A stretch of DNA of 64,000 bases. It comes from Saprospiraceae bacterium (GTDB lineage Bacteria > Bacteroidota > Bacteroidia > Chitinophagales > Saprospiraceae). Positions within the stretch are counted from its first letter, which is position 1. Every line of letters begins with the position of its first letter. A model generated the notes under the pieces. That model had not been told where the DNA came from, made no database searches, and saw nothing but the letters and a program-made list of their open reading frames with translations. Location: contig JALHQW010000003.1 in assembly GCA_022841745.1 (NCBI GenBank), positions 1 through 64,000 on the forward strand, given 5' to 3'. A program made the translations under genes and the position numbers. This document shows positions 25,635-33,167 of this stretch, piece by piece.

Positions 25635-26291
25635 TCACTTCCTTCCAAAGTCCGCAGCAATTTCCCCCCAATCCTCCGTCTCCCATTTAAGTATAGGGTT
25701 CTTGTAGGTATGGGTCTTGAGCCAGTTCTCGGCCCGGGCGATGATTTGGTGGAGGTTTTCGGTCTTTGCGTTGCGCACGAGCTTGGTCTTGCACACCTTC
25801 AGTTTTACCCACCCCATGGCCGTGCGGCTGTCAGTGTAGATGGGTGTGTCCTTCCCCTGTTGGTGGAACATGGCGAGGGCATGCACGATGGCCAGGAACT
25901 CGCCGATATTGTTCGTGCCAAGCGGGTGCTTTTGATGGAAAATCAGGGTCTTGGTGCGGGTGTCCACGCCTTGATACTCCATCACGCCGGGGTTGCCGGA
26001 GCAGGCAGCGTCCACGGAGATGCTATCCCAAATGATGGAAGGATTGGAGGATTGAGGGATTGAGGTCCCCTTCGGGGATGACAAAGCTGTACCCGGTTTT
26101 GATGGTGCTTTGAACTGGATGTGTTGGGCGTAGTTGCTACCGAAAGCAATGTCGGCCTCTTCCCGGCTGCCGAAGCTTTTGTACTTGGCATTGGGGTAGT
26201 TCTTGATTTGCTGTTGGCATTTGTCCCAACTGTCGTAGATGCCGGGGTTGTGCCCCTCCCAGACGACGTAGAATTTCTTTTTGTCGGCCAT
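25635..26291 (-). CDS. rnhA: Ribonuclease H with viroplasmin N-terminal domain
   Basis: 218 residues from the ATG at 26291 (MADKKKFYVVWEGHNPGIYD). Residues 5-50 are the caulimovirus-viroplasmin RNA/DNA-hybrid-binding domain. Residues ~88-218 are the RNase H fold with SVDAACSGNPG (first Asp), NNIGEFLAIVHAL (Glu) and YTDSRTAMGW (Asp). It removes RNA from RNA-DNA hybrids. The linker (residues ~69-87) is translated from an octad array plus a CCCC-TTC-GGGG hairpin (26036-26089), a low-complexity Ser/Pro segment that looks inserted. The gene is single and divergent from the ceramidase-like gene. Confidence 0.93.
   Translation of the reverse strand: MADKKKFYVVWEGHNPGIYDSWDKCQQQIKNYPNAKYKSFGSREEADIAFGSNYAQHIQFKAPSKPGTALSSPKGTSIPQSSNPSIIWDSISVDAACSGNPGVMEYQGVDTRTKTLIFHQKHPLGTNNIGEFLAIVHALAMFHQQGKDTPIYTDSRTAMGWVKLKVCKTKLVRNAKTENLHQIIARAENWLKTHTYKNPILKWETEDWGEIAADFGRK
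26036..26089. repeat. Octad array plus hairpin translated inside rnhA
   Basis: Plus-strand AGGATTGG, AGGATTGA, GGGATTGA words (26041-26066) run into GTCCCCTTCGGGGATGAC and then AAAGC. The hairpin part parallels the inner arm of the palindrome at 2659-2692, where GCC/GGC replaces CCC/GGG, a change on both sides of the stem. The stretch is open in the rnhA frame and encodes part of its linker. Confidence 0.75.
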
Positions 26292-26397
26292 AATGGTATC
26301 ATTCAATGCGGGCGAAGGTAGGGCATAGCAGGCAATGGCTGTCGTTATTTTGAAATATGGGACGGGTTAAAAACGAAAAAAACTTAATTTTATCCCC

Positions 26398-27171
26398 ATG
26401 AAACGACTGCATATTTACCTCTTTATTATTGCTTTGGTGGCCAGCACCATTGGGCTTTGGTGGATGGGGCCAATCCCACAAGACCCGCTCTACCACGACT
26501 TCGCCGACCAACGCAGCTTTTTTGGAATCCCCAATTTCTGGAACGTTGTGAGCAATATTCCTTTCTTGTTGCTGGGGGCAGTAGGCATTTGGTGGAGCAT
26601 CCGAGATTGGCGGCGGCGAAAGGGCCTCGTAGTGCAGCTGATTCCAGCCGTGCTAAGCTTCGGAATACTGACCGCCTTTGGGGGTTCAGCTTACTACCAT
26701 TGGACGCCCAACAGTCTGACCCTCGTGTGGGACAGACTGCCCATGACCCTAATGTTCATGCCCGTTTTCGCCATCTTGATTTATGATTTTATTGGCGAAA
26801 AACAAGGGAATATTACCTTTTGGCTACTGGTAATGCTAGGCATTTTCAGTGTTTTTTATTGGCATTACACCGAGGCAGCCGGACGTGGCGACCTTCGGGT
26901 TTATGCTTTTGTGCAATATTTCCCCATGCTGGCTGCCATCTTATTGGTATTAATCACCCCACAAAAACCCGTGTATGCACGCTACCTGCTCATAGCCGTT
27001 GGTTGGTACGTTTTGGCCAAATTATGCGAGCATTTTGACGATGCCATCTTTGCCAAACTGGTATTTTGGAGCGGCCATACCATTAAGCACTTATTGTCCT
27101 GCGTCAGCCTTTGGTATGTGTTGAAAATCGTTGAGAAATGGCGGCTCTCAGCACCAGTTCTTCATCAATAA
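26398..27171 (+). CDS. Alkaline-ceramidase-like membrane hydrolase (CREST superfamily)
   Basis: 257 residues with about seven membrane helices. GIPNFWNVVSNIPFLLLG near residue 45 is the family opening. The active-site pattern is complete: Ser in GGSAYYHW, His four residues on, Asp eleven residues after that His (VWDRLPM), and a late H-x-x-x-H pair in SGHTIKH. In alkaline ceramidases these bind zinc and cleave the amide of ceramide. Bacteroidota make sphingolipids, so turnover of ceramide or a related amide lipid is likely, but the substrate is inferred. It is divergent from rnhA and convergent with the gene at 27183. Confidence 0.85.
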   Translation: MKRLHIYLFIIALVASTIGLWWMGPIPQDPLYHDFADQRSFFGIPNFWNVVSNIPFLLLGAVGIWWSIRDWRRRKGLVVQLIPAVLSFGILTAFGGSAYYHWTPNSLTLVWDRLPMTLMFMPVFAILIYDFIGEKQGNITFWLLVMLGIFSVFYWHYTEAAGRGDLRVYAFVQYFPMLAAILLVLITPQKPVYARYLLIAVGWYVLAKLCEHFDDAIFAKLVFWSGHTIKHLLSCVSLWYVLKIVEKWRLSAPVLHQ

Positions 27172-27182
27172 AAAAACAGGTG

Positions 27183-27944
27183 TCACAAAAAATCCACCTG
27201 CACCATATCATCCTGCTTCAGCCCCAACAGGCTACTGGCTGTGCCCATGCTCACGCTGATTTCGAGCAAGCCGGCAGCGTTGAAGAGGCAGAGCGGCTCG
27301 CCAACGGGCACGTCGGTATAGTGCTGGCTGAGGATGGTGATGGGGTCATTGCGCTTGAAAAACACAGCAAAGCGGCGACCGTTTCGCACTTTTTCAAACA
27401 ACTCCCTGGTGATGTTGATGGTCACGTTCTCGTAATGGTCAACGTAGATGACCGAGCCACGGATTTGAGAAGTGCTGATAACAGGTTGCAAGGCAATGCG
27501 CTGCACTACTTCCCCAACTGGCAGCCCTACTTCGAAAATGGGCTTGCCTGCGGCAATATGTGCGACAGCTTCGGCAATGGATTTTTGGATGGAAAAAGGG
27601 CTTGCCTCTACAGGGTCAAGCCGCCAAGCATCGGGAATGGAAGGAAAGATGAGTGAGAAGATACCATTGTCAGGTCCGATGAAATACTGCCCCTTATATT
27701 GAAAACAAATGAACGCCCTGCCCTCTTGGCTGTTATTAACAGTAATGACATGGATGCAGCCTTCGGGAAAACTTGGAAAGGCGTTTTTCAACACAAAAGC
27801 GCCCTGCACGATGTCAAACTGCTTGATATTGTGCGAAATATCAACGATTTGGAGGTTAGGCGTCTGCTGGAGCAGTGCCCCTTTCATCAGGGCCACGTAG
27901 TAGCCGTCCAGCCCAAAGTCCGTCGTTAAGGTTACGATTTGCAT
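27183..27944 (-). CDS. SAM hydroxide adenosyltransferase (DUF62 family)
   Basis: 253 residues. MQIVTLTTDFGLDGYYVALM is the family start, with the SAM-binding Asp of TTDFG, followed by VDISHNIKQFDIVQGAFVLK, YFIGPDNGIFSLI and a C-terminal beta domain with RGSVIYVDHYENVTINI. The family is related to fluorinase/chlorinase, but most members hydrolyse S-adenosylmethionine to adenosine and methionine. Only the hydrolase is expected here, since the chloride/fluoride pocket signature was not seen. It has its own candidate promoter at 28047-28054. Confidence 0.9.
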   Translation of the reverse strand: MQIVTLTTDFGLDGYYVALMKGALLQQTPNLQIVDISHNIKQFDIVQGAFVLKNAFPSFPEGCIHVITVNNSQEGRAFICFQYKGQYFIGPDNGIFSLIFPSIPDAWRLDPVEASPFSIQKSIAEAVAHIAAGKPIFEVGLPVGEVVQRIALQPVISTSQIRGSVIYVDHYENVTINITRELFEKVRNGRRFAVFFKRNDPITILSQHYTDVPVGEPLCLFNAAGLLEISVSMGTASSLLGLKQDDMVQVDFL

Positions 27945-28046
27945 GTCTGTTTAAAAAAAGGGGATGAAACTTTTTGCCCGATCCGACAGTTATGCAGGCT
28001 TAAAAATTTAAGGTGAGAATAATATCCAAACACCTAATTTTACGGA

Positions 28047-28054
28047 CAAAAGTA
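28047..28054 (-). promoter_or_regulatory. Promoter -7 box for the SAM hydroxide adenosyltransferase
   Basis: TACTTTTG on the minus strand matches TAnnTTTG, with a TTG about 17 bp further upstream. The leader to the ATG at 27944 would be roughly 95 nt. Confidence 0.5.
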
Positions 28055-28212
28055 GCCGAATTTTTAAACGCCAATACCAATTCATCGGCAACTTGTCAAC
28101 GCAATCTTTCAAATGGGGTGAACCCCACAATAAATAAACCCGGAAGGAGGACGGATTGGGTTTGTCCAACCATCAACCATCCACTAACCACCGTTAATTC
28201 GGTTTCAAGCAT

Positions 28213-29244
28213 TTGAGCGAAATAATCCTGACCATCGAAGATGTTGACCCACTCGAACTCTACGGCGAGAACGACATCAAACTCAACCTGCTTCGCAAAG
28301 CATTCCCTGACATCAGCATCACGGCACGTGGCAGCAACCTCAAACTCGTAGGCGAGAAGAAATTCACCCAAGGCGCCAAGGGCAAGTTCGAACAAATGGT
28401 TCGAATGCTGCGGGAGCGCAAGAGCCTACCCGTGCAGGTCGTCGAAGAAATCATGCTCGAAGGGGCAGCGCCCTTCACCCCACACCTAAACGATGTTGCA
28501 GGGAAGGTACTCGTACATGGTACCGACGGCAGGGTCATACGGGTAAAGACCCTGAACCAGAAGAAACTCGTGGACGCCAGCGAAAACAACGATGTGGTGT
28601 TTGCCGTAGGCCCAGCGGGCACGGGCAAGACCTATACCGCCGTGGCCTTGGCCGTGCGAGCATTGAAGAACCGCCTCGTCAAGAAAATCATCCTCACCCG
28701 CCCAGCAGTGGAAGCGGGCGAGAGCCTTGGTTACCTGCCCGGCGATTTGAAGGAAAAAATAGACCCCTACCTGCGCCCCCTCTACGATGCCCTCGACGAC
28801 ATGATACCCGCCGACAAGCTCAAGTTTTTCATGGAAACAAGGGTCATCGAGATAGCCCCGCTCGCCTATATGCGGGGCCGCACCTTGGACAACGCGTTTA
28901 TCATCCTCGACGAGGCGCAGAACACCTCGTCGTTGCAAATCAAGATGTTCCTTACCCGCCTTGGCCCCACTGCCAAGGCCATTATCACCGGCGACCTCAC
29001 GCAAATTGACTTGCCACGGAACACCAAGTCGGGCCTGCGAAAGGCCATTGACATCCTCAAGGACATTGACGGCATCACCGTCATCCGCCTCAGCGTGGAA
29101 GACGTGGTGCGCCACCGCCTCGTGAAGGAGGTCATCCGTGCCTTTGAGCGGGACAGCGAGCAGCAGCGGGGCCAATGGGAAGAATCCCACCACGGACGCC
29201 TGCCCTACCAACGAGGCCGCCAAGCCCGTGAAGAAGAGGAGTGA
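28213..29244 (+). CDS. phoH: PhoH-family ATPase
   Basis: 343 residues, starting with TTG at 28213 (residues MSEIILTIEDVDPLELYG), the length and opening usual for PhoH in this phylum; no in-frame ATG precedes it. Residues ~10-100 are the KH-like N-terminal part. GPAGTGKT (133-140) is Walker A and FIILDEAQN (~225-232) is Walker B, with ITGDLTQIDLP as sensor. It is a predicted RNA-helicase-like ATPase linked to RNA quality control. The stop TGA at 29242-29244 is also the first base triplet of a GAGGTAT array, so the 3' end of the mRNA begins with a hairpin arm. Confidence 0.92.
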   Translation: MSEIILTIEDVDPLELYGENDIKLNLLRKAFPDISITARGSNLKLVGEKKFTQGAKGKFEQMVRMLRERKSLPVQVVEEIMLEGAAPFTPHLNDVAGKVLVHGTDGRVIRVKTLNQKKLVDASENNDVVFAVGPAGTGKTYTAVALAVRALKNRLVKKIILTRPAVEAGESLGYLPGDLKEKIDPYLRPLYDALDDMIPADKLKFFMETRVIEIAPLAYMRGRTLDNAFIILDEAQNTSSLQIKMFLTRLGPTAKAIITGDLTQIDLPRNTKSGLRKAIDILKDIDGITVIRLSVEDVVRHRLVKEVIRAFERDSEQQRGQWEESHHGRLPYQRGRQAREEEE

Positions 29245-29346
29245 GGTATGGAGGTATGAGGTATTGAGGTATACCGAACGGGACATACCTTCATACCTCA
29301 TACCTCCATACCTCATACCTCATCCCTCCATCCCTCCATCCCTCAA
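29242..29346. repeat. GAGGTAT-word hairpin at the phoH stop codon
   Basis: 29242-29272 carries TGAGGTATG, GAGGTAT, GAGGTATT and GAGGTAT. After 11 bp the complement CATACCT is repeated five times (to ~29321), then CCATCCCT words to 29346. The first TGA is the phoH stop. Arms pair over about 28 bp, making a strong stem. Confidence 0.85.
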
Positions 29347-29404
29347 TTTGTCACCTGTCTTTTATTTTTTGAGTTAGTTGCTTCGCAATGCTGGGGCAGT
29401 TGCT

Positions 29405-29412
29405 ACATTTGC
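29405..29412 (+). promoter_or_regulatory. Promoter -7 box for the M36 protease gene
   Basis: TACATTTG followed by C matches TAnnTTTG. A TTG lies 23 bp upstream at about 29379-29381. The leader to the ATG at 29543 is about 120 nt. Confidence 0.55.
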
Positions 29413-29542
29413 TACCAATCCAACAACCATTGTGGCAAGCAAATGTTAGGGTGACCAACTATTGGGCAAAACAGCCCGGAAACCCGGCTGATTTTGGCTT
29501 GTTCGGTGGTCTTCTTATTTTTTCAAAAAAATCACATCCAGT

Positions 29543-32500
29543 ATGAAATTGAAGTTTACGAAGCAATTCGTGGCAATCGTAGCTTGCCTTTTGGGGGTTT
29601 CGGCTGCCTTTGCACAGCAGCGTACCCCGCTCGACATCGCCACTGAGCATGTCTGGGCACATTACCAAGAATGGGGCCTAACGGAAAGGGACATCACCGG
29701 AATGTCCGTCAGCGACCATTACACCGACCCGAAAACGGGCATTTCTTATGTGTATTTCAATCAAGCCAACATGGGTGTCAGTGTTTACAATGCCATCACG
29801 AACGTTTCCATCACTAGCAATGGCAAGGTATTCCATGTTGGGCGCCGTTTCGTGCCCAATATGTCAAGCAAAATCAACACGACCACACCTGTGCTGAACG
29901 CAGAGGCCGCTGTTGTCAAGTTGATGGAGCACCTCGGGCTGCCCTACGAGCCGCTACGTTCAAAAGGCTTCGACGCAAAAGGCTTCCAAATCTTCGACAA
30001 AGGGAACCTTGCAAAGAACGACATCAAAGCCCGCCTTAGCTACCAGCCCTATGGCGATGCCCTGATGCTTTCTTGGGATGTGGCACTTGCCCCAGTCAAG
30101 TCAGCCGATATGTGGAGCATCCGGGTGGACGCTGTGAACGGCAGCATCTTGGACAAGACCAACTGGACGGTCTATTGCCAAGTGGATAGCCGCTCCTTCG
30201 CCCACAACCACGACCGTTGCGAAGCAGCCCACCACCAGCACGAAACAAAAAATGCGACTGCCAACCTCAACATGGCTGCCAGTGGCACCTACAATATTTG
30301 GCCTTGGCCAACAGAAAGCCCGATCCACGGCGACCGCCAAATCGTCGTTCAACCCCATGACGTGAATGCCTCTCCTCATGGCTGGCACGACACCAACGGC
30401 CAAGCTGGTGCGGAATACACTATCACGAGGGGCAACAACGTGCATGCCTATGAAGATAGCGATGCAGATGACCAACCCGCCCCCACCGACAATGAACCGG
30501 ATGGTGGCGCCAGCCTCATCTTCGACTTCCCTTATGACGTCAATGCTGAGCCGACCACTTATACCGATGCAGCTGTTGTCAACCTCTTCTACTGGAACAA
30601 TATCATGCACGATTTTGCCTACCAGTATGGCCTTACGCCAGCCGCTGGAAGTTTCCAAACCAACGGCTACGGAAATGGTGGTTCAGGTGGCGACGAAGTA
30701 CATGCTGAGGCCCAAGACGGCGGGGGCACCAACAATGCAAACTTCGCAACGCCACCAGACGGGGGCAATGGCCGCATGCAAATGTTCCTTTGGGACGGTG
30801 CAGAACCTTCTGAGATCTTTACAGTACAAGAGCCAGCAGTGGTGGCGGGCCAGTACGAGTCAGCACAACCCGCTGCAAACTGGGGAGCTGGAGCTTATGC
30901 CTCTGCTACTGGTGTAACCGCCGAGGTGGTCATCGTACAGGATGAAGCCGCCGAAGACCTGTTCAGCGATGCTTGCGACCCTATCGTCAATACCGCTGAG
31001 CTGGTAGGCAAGATTGCCTTGATTGACCGGGGAGGATGCGAATTTGGCTTCAAGGCCCGTGCTGCCCAGAATGCTGGCGCAGTTGGCGTCATCATTTGCA
31101 ACTTCGAAACTGCACCTGCTGGAATGGGCGCAGGCGCAGTTGGAGCACAAGTAACCATACCGACGATTTCCGTTGGTTCAACCAATTGCCAAACGCTTCG
31201 CCAATTCGCAGGGAATGGACTTGTAGCGACCATCAAGCTCCCGAATGCACCAACTGGCCCAACGCAAATTGATGGCGACCTCGACAATGGTGTCATTGCT
31301 CACGAGTACGGCCACGGCATCTCGAACCGCCTCACGGGTGGGCCCAGCGCTGCGAACTGCCTAGGCAACCAAGAGCAGATGGGCGAGGGATGGAGCGATT
31401 ATATGTCGCTGGTAACTTCTGCCAAACCTGGGGACAATGGCGAGCAAGCAAGGGGCATTGGCAACTACGCCGATGGGTTGGCACCTGATGCAGGTGGCAT
31501 CCGCCATTATCCTTATACCCGCGACATGACCATCAATCCCCTTACCTATGGTGATATCCCGAACGAGTCAATCCCCCACGGTGTGGGCGCATTCTGGTGT
31601 GCCATTTTGTGGGACCTCTACTGGAACTTGTCCGACCTTGAAGGCTGGGATCCAGACATATTCTATGGCACAGGAGGCAACAACAAAGCGATACGCCTTG
31701 TATTCGAGGGCATGAGGATTCAACCATGCAGCCCTGGCTTTATAGATGGCCGTGACGCAATTATCGCTGCCGACCAAGCCTTGAACGGCGGTGCGAACTA
31801 TTGCCTCATCTGGAAAACATTTGCCCGCAGGGGCGTTGGCCTAAGCGCCAGCCAAGGGTCTTCGGATGCGGTTGGCGATGAAGTTGAAGCCTTTGACGTG
31901 CCTTGCGAGTGCCGTGACGAGGTGACGGTCACCAAAGCCGTTACGCCATTCATTGAGGCTGGCGATGAAATCGAAGTAGAAATGACAGTTGAGAACTGTA
32001 AGGCAACTACCCGCACAGGGGTTGTAATCACCGATGAATTGCCAGATGGCACGCAGTACAAGGCTGGTTCAGCCAACTTCCCGGCAACCGTTGCGGGCAA
32101 CGTCCTTTCTATTGAAATAGGCGACGTGGCCTTTGACCAACTCATCAACGTTACCTACAAGCTTACGACTGACCCGGACAAGTACTCCATTTCGTATTGG
32201 CTCGACGATGTGCCCAATGATGAGGAAGAAACGGAAGACAATTGGATTTTCGATACCGACATAAATGCCCCTACATCCAATATCTTCTCGATACAAGATG
32301 CCGTTTCCAACAGTCCGGAATATGCTTGGAATGCACCAAGCCTTGAAACAGAAAGCCGCACTACGCTTGAGCTTGCTGAGCCTTGGGAAGTGATAGGCAA
32401 TCGGCCTACCCTGCGCTTTTACCACCGGTATGAAACCCAGCCCGGCGTGGATGCTGGATTCATAGAAGTGAAAAAAGCAACAGACAACACCTATACCAAG

Positions 32501-33109
32501 GTAGCGGATAAGATGTTGCGCAACGGTTACACGGGTGGCGTTCAATATGGCGAAGCATTTGTCATCCCAAACCTGCAAGGCTGGTCGGGTAGCAGCAATG
32601 GCAACTTTGTTGCTACTTACGTTGACATAAAGGACTGGTTGGGTGAAGACCTCGTCTTCCGGTTCCGTTTTGGCACTAACGAAGGTGACGGCGGCACCCT
32701 CGGCTGGGTCGTTGACGACATGGAGTTCATGGACTTGCTCGCCTACAACAGCGAAGCCTGCCTGAGCAGTAACGAGAACGACAATGTATGCGCTATTGCC
32801 CCGGAGGAAGGCACCATCGTTGACACGAAATTTATTTCGAGCACTGACGAGACGCTCAACAACCTGAGCATGACCGTGTTCCCGAACCCGGCCAGCGATG
32901 TGATCAACATCTCCCTCGACGCTGCAACACAGCAAGAAGTGGGCCTTAGCCTCGTATCCGTGGACGGTCAACTGATGGGCGAACGCAAGTTCAACCTACA
33001 AGGCAAGCACTCCCTGCAATTGCAGGTGGCGCAATTGCCCGCTGGCTTCTACTTCGTCAAGGTCAACACCAACGAAGGGGTGTTGGTGAGGAAAGTGGTG
33101 ATTGAGTAA
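29543..33109 (+). CDS. Secreted M36 (fungalysin-type) metalloprotease with PA domain and T9SS type A sorting domain
   Basis: 1188 residues. A signal peptide ends near residue 28 (AAFAQQ). An FTP-type propeptide (~30-200) precedes the catalytic M36 domain (~300-790), which has VIAHEYGHGISNRLTGG at ~586-602 and the third ligand Glu in GEGWSDYMSL at ~617. A PA domain is inserted at ~440-570. A DUF11-like domain (~795-880), a MAM-like sandwich (~900-1075) and a type A sorting domain (TVFPNPASDVINI ... LVRKVVIE) follow. It should degrade extracellular proteins such as elastin or fibrin-like substrates. It heads a secreted-protease cluster, and a bidirectional terminator lies at 33131. Confidence 0.93.
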   Translation: MKLKFTKQFVAIVACLLGVSAAFAQQRTPLDIATEHVWAHYQEWGLTERDITGMSVSDHYTDPKTGISYVYFNQANMGVSVYNAITNVSITSNGKVFHVGRRFVPNMSSKINTTTPVLNAEAAVVKLMEHLGLPYEPLRSKGFDAKGFQIFDKGNLAKNDIKARLSYQPYGDALMLSWDVALAPVKSADMWSIRVDAVNGSILDKTNWTVYCQVDSRSFAHNHDRCEAAHHQHETKNATANLNMAASGTYNIWPWPTESPIHGDRQIVVQPHDVNASPHGWHDTNGQAGAEYTITRGNNVHAYEDSDADDQPAPTDNEPDGGASLIFDFPYDVNAEPTTYTDAAVVNLFYWNNIMHDFAYQYGLTPAAGSFQTNGYGNGGSGGDEVHAEAQDGGGTNNANFATPPDGGNGRMQMFLWDGAEPSEIFTVQEPAVVAGQYESAQPAANWGAGAYASATGVTAEVVIVQDEAAEDLFSDACDPIVNTAELVGKIALIDRGGCEFGFKARAAQNAGAVGVIICNFETAPAGMGAGAVGAQVTIPTISVGSTNCQTLRQFAGNGLVATIKLPNAPTGPTQIDGDLDNGVIAHEYGHGISNRLTGGPSAANCLGNQEQMGEGWSDYMSLVTSAKPGDNGEQARGIGNYADGLAPDAGGIRHYPYTRDMTINPLTYGDIPNESIPHGVGAFWCAILWDLYWNLSDLEGWDPDIFYGTGGNNKAIRLVFEGMRIQPCSPGFIDGRDAIIAADQALNGGANYCLIWKTFARRGVGLSASQGSSDAVGDEVEAFDVPCECRDEVTVTKAVTPFIEAGDEIEVEMTVENCKATTRTGVVITDELPDGTQYKAGSANFPATVAGNVLSIEIGDVAFDQLINVTYKLTTDPDKYSISYWLDDVPNDEEETEDNWIFDTDINAPTSNIFSIQDAVSNSPEYAWNAPSLETESRTTLELAEPWEVIGNRPTLRFYHRYETQPGVDAGFIEVKKATDNTYTKVADKMLRNGYTGGVQYGEAFVIPNLQGWSGSSNGNFVATYVDIKDWLGEDLVFRFRFGTNEGDGGTLGWVVDDMEFMDLLAYNSEACLSSNENDNVCAIAPEEGTIVDTKFISSTDETLNNLSMTVFPNPASDVINISLDAATQQEVGLSLVSVDGQLMGERKFNLQGKHSLQLQVAQLPAGFYFVKVNTNEGVLVRKVVIE

Positions 33110-33130
33110 TCGCCATTGAAGTATATAATG

Positions 33131-33165
33131 CGGCCCAAGTTGGATTTCCAGCTTGGGCCGTTTCA
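33131..33165. terminator. Bidirectional terminator between M36 and S8 protease genes
   Basis: CGGCCCAAG (33131-33139) pairs with CTTGGGCCG (33152-33160); a T-rich tail follows on the plus strand. The genes on both sides converge here. Confidence 0.75.
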
Positions 33166-33167
33166 TT

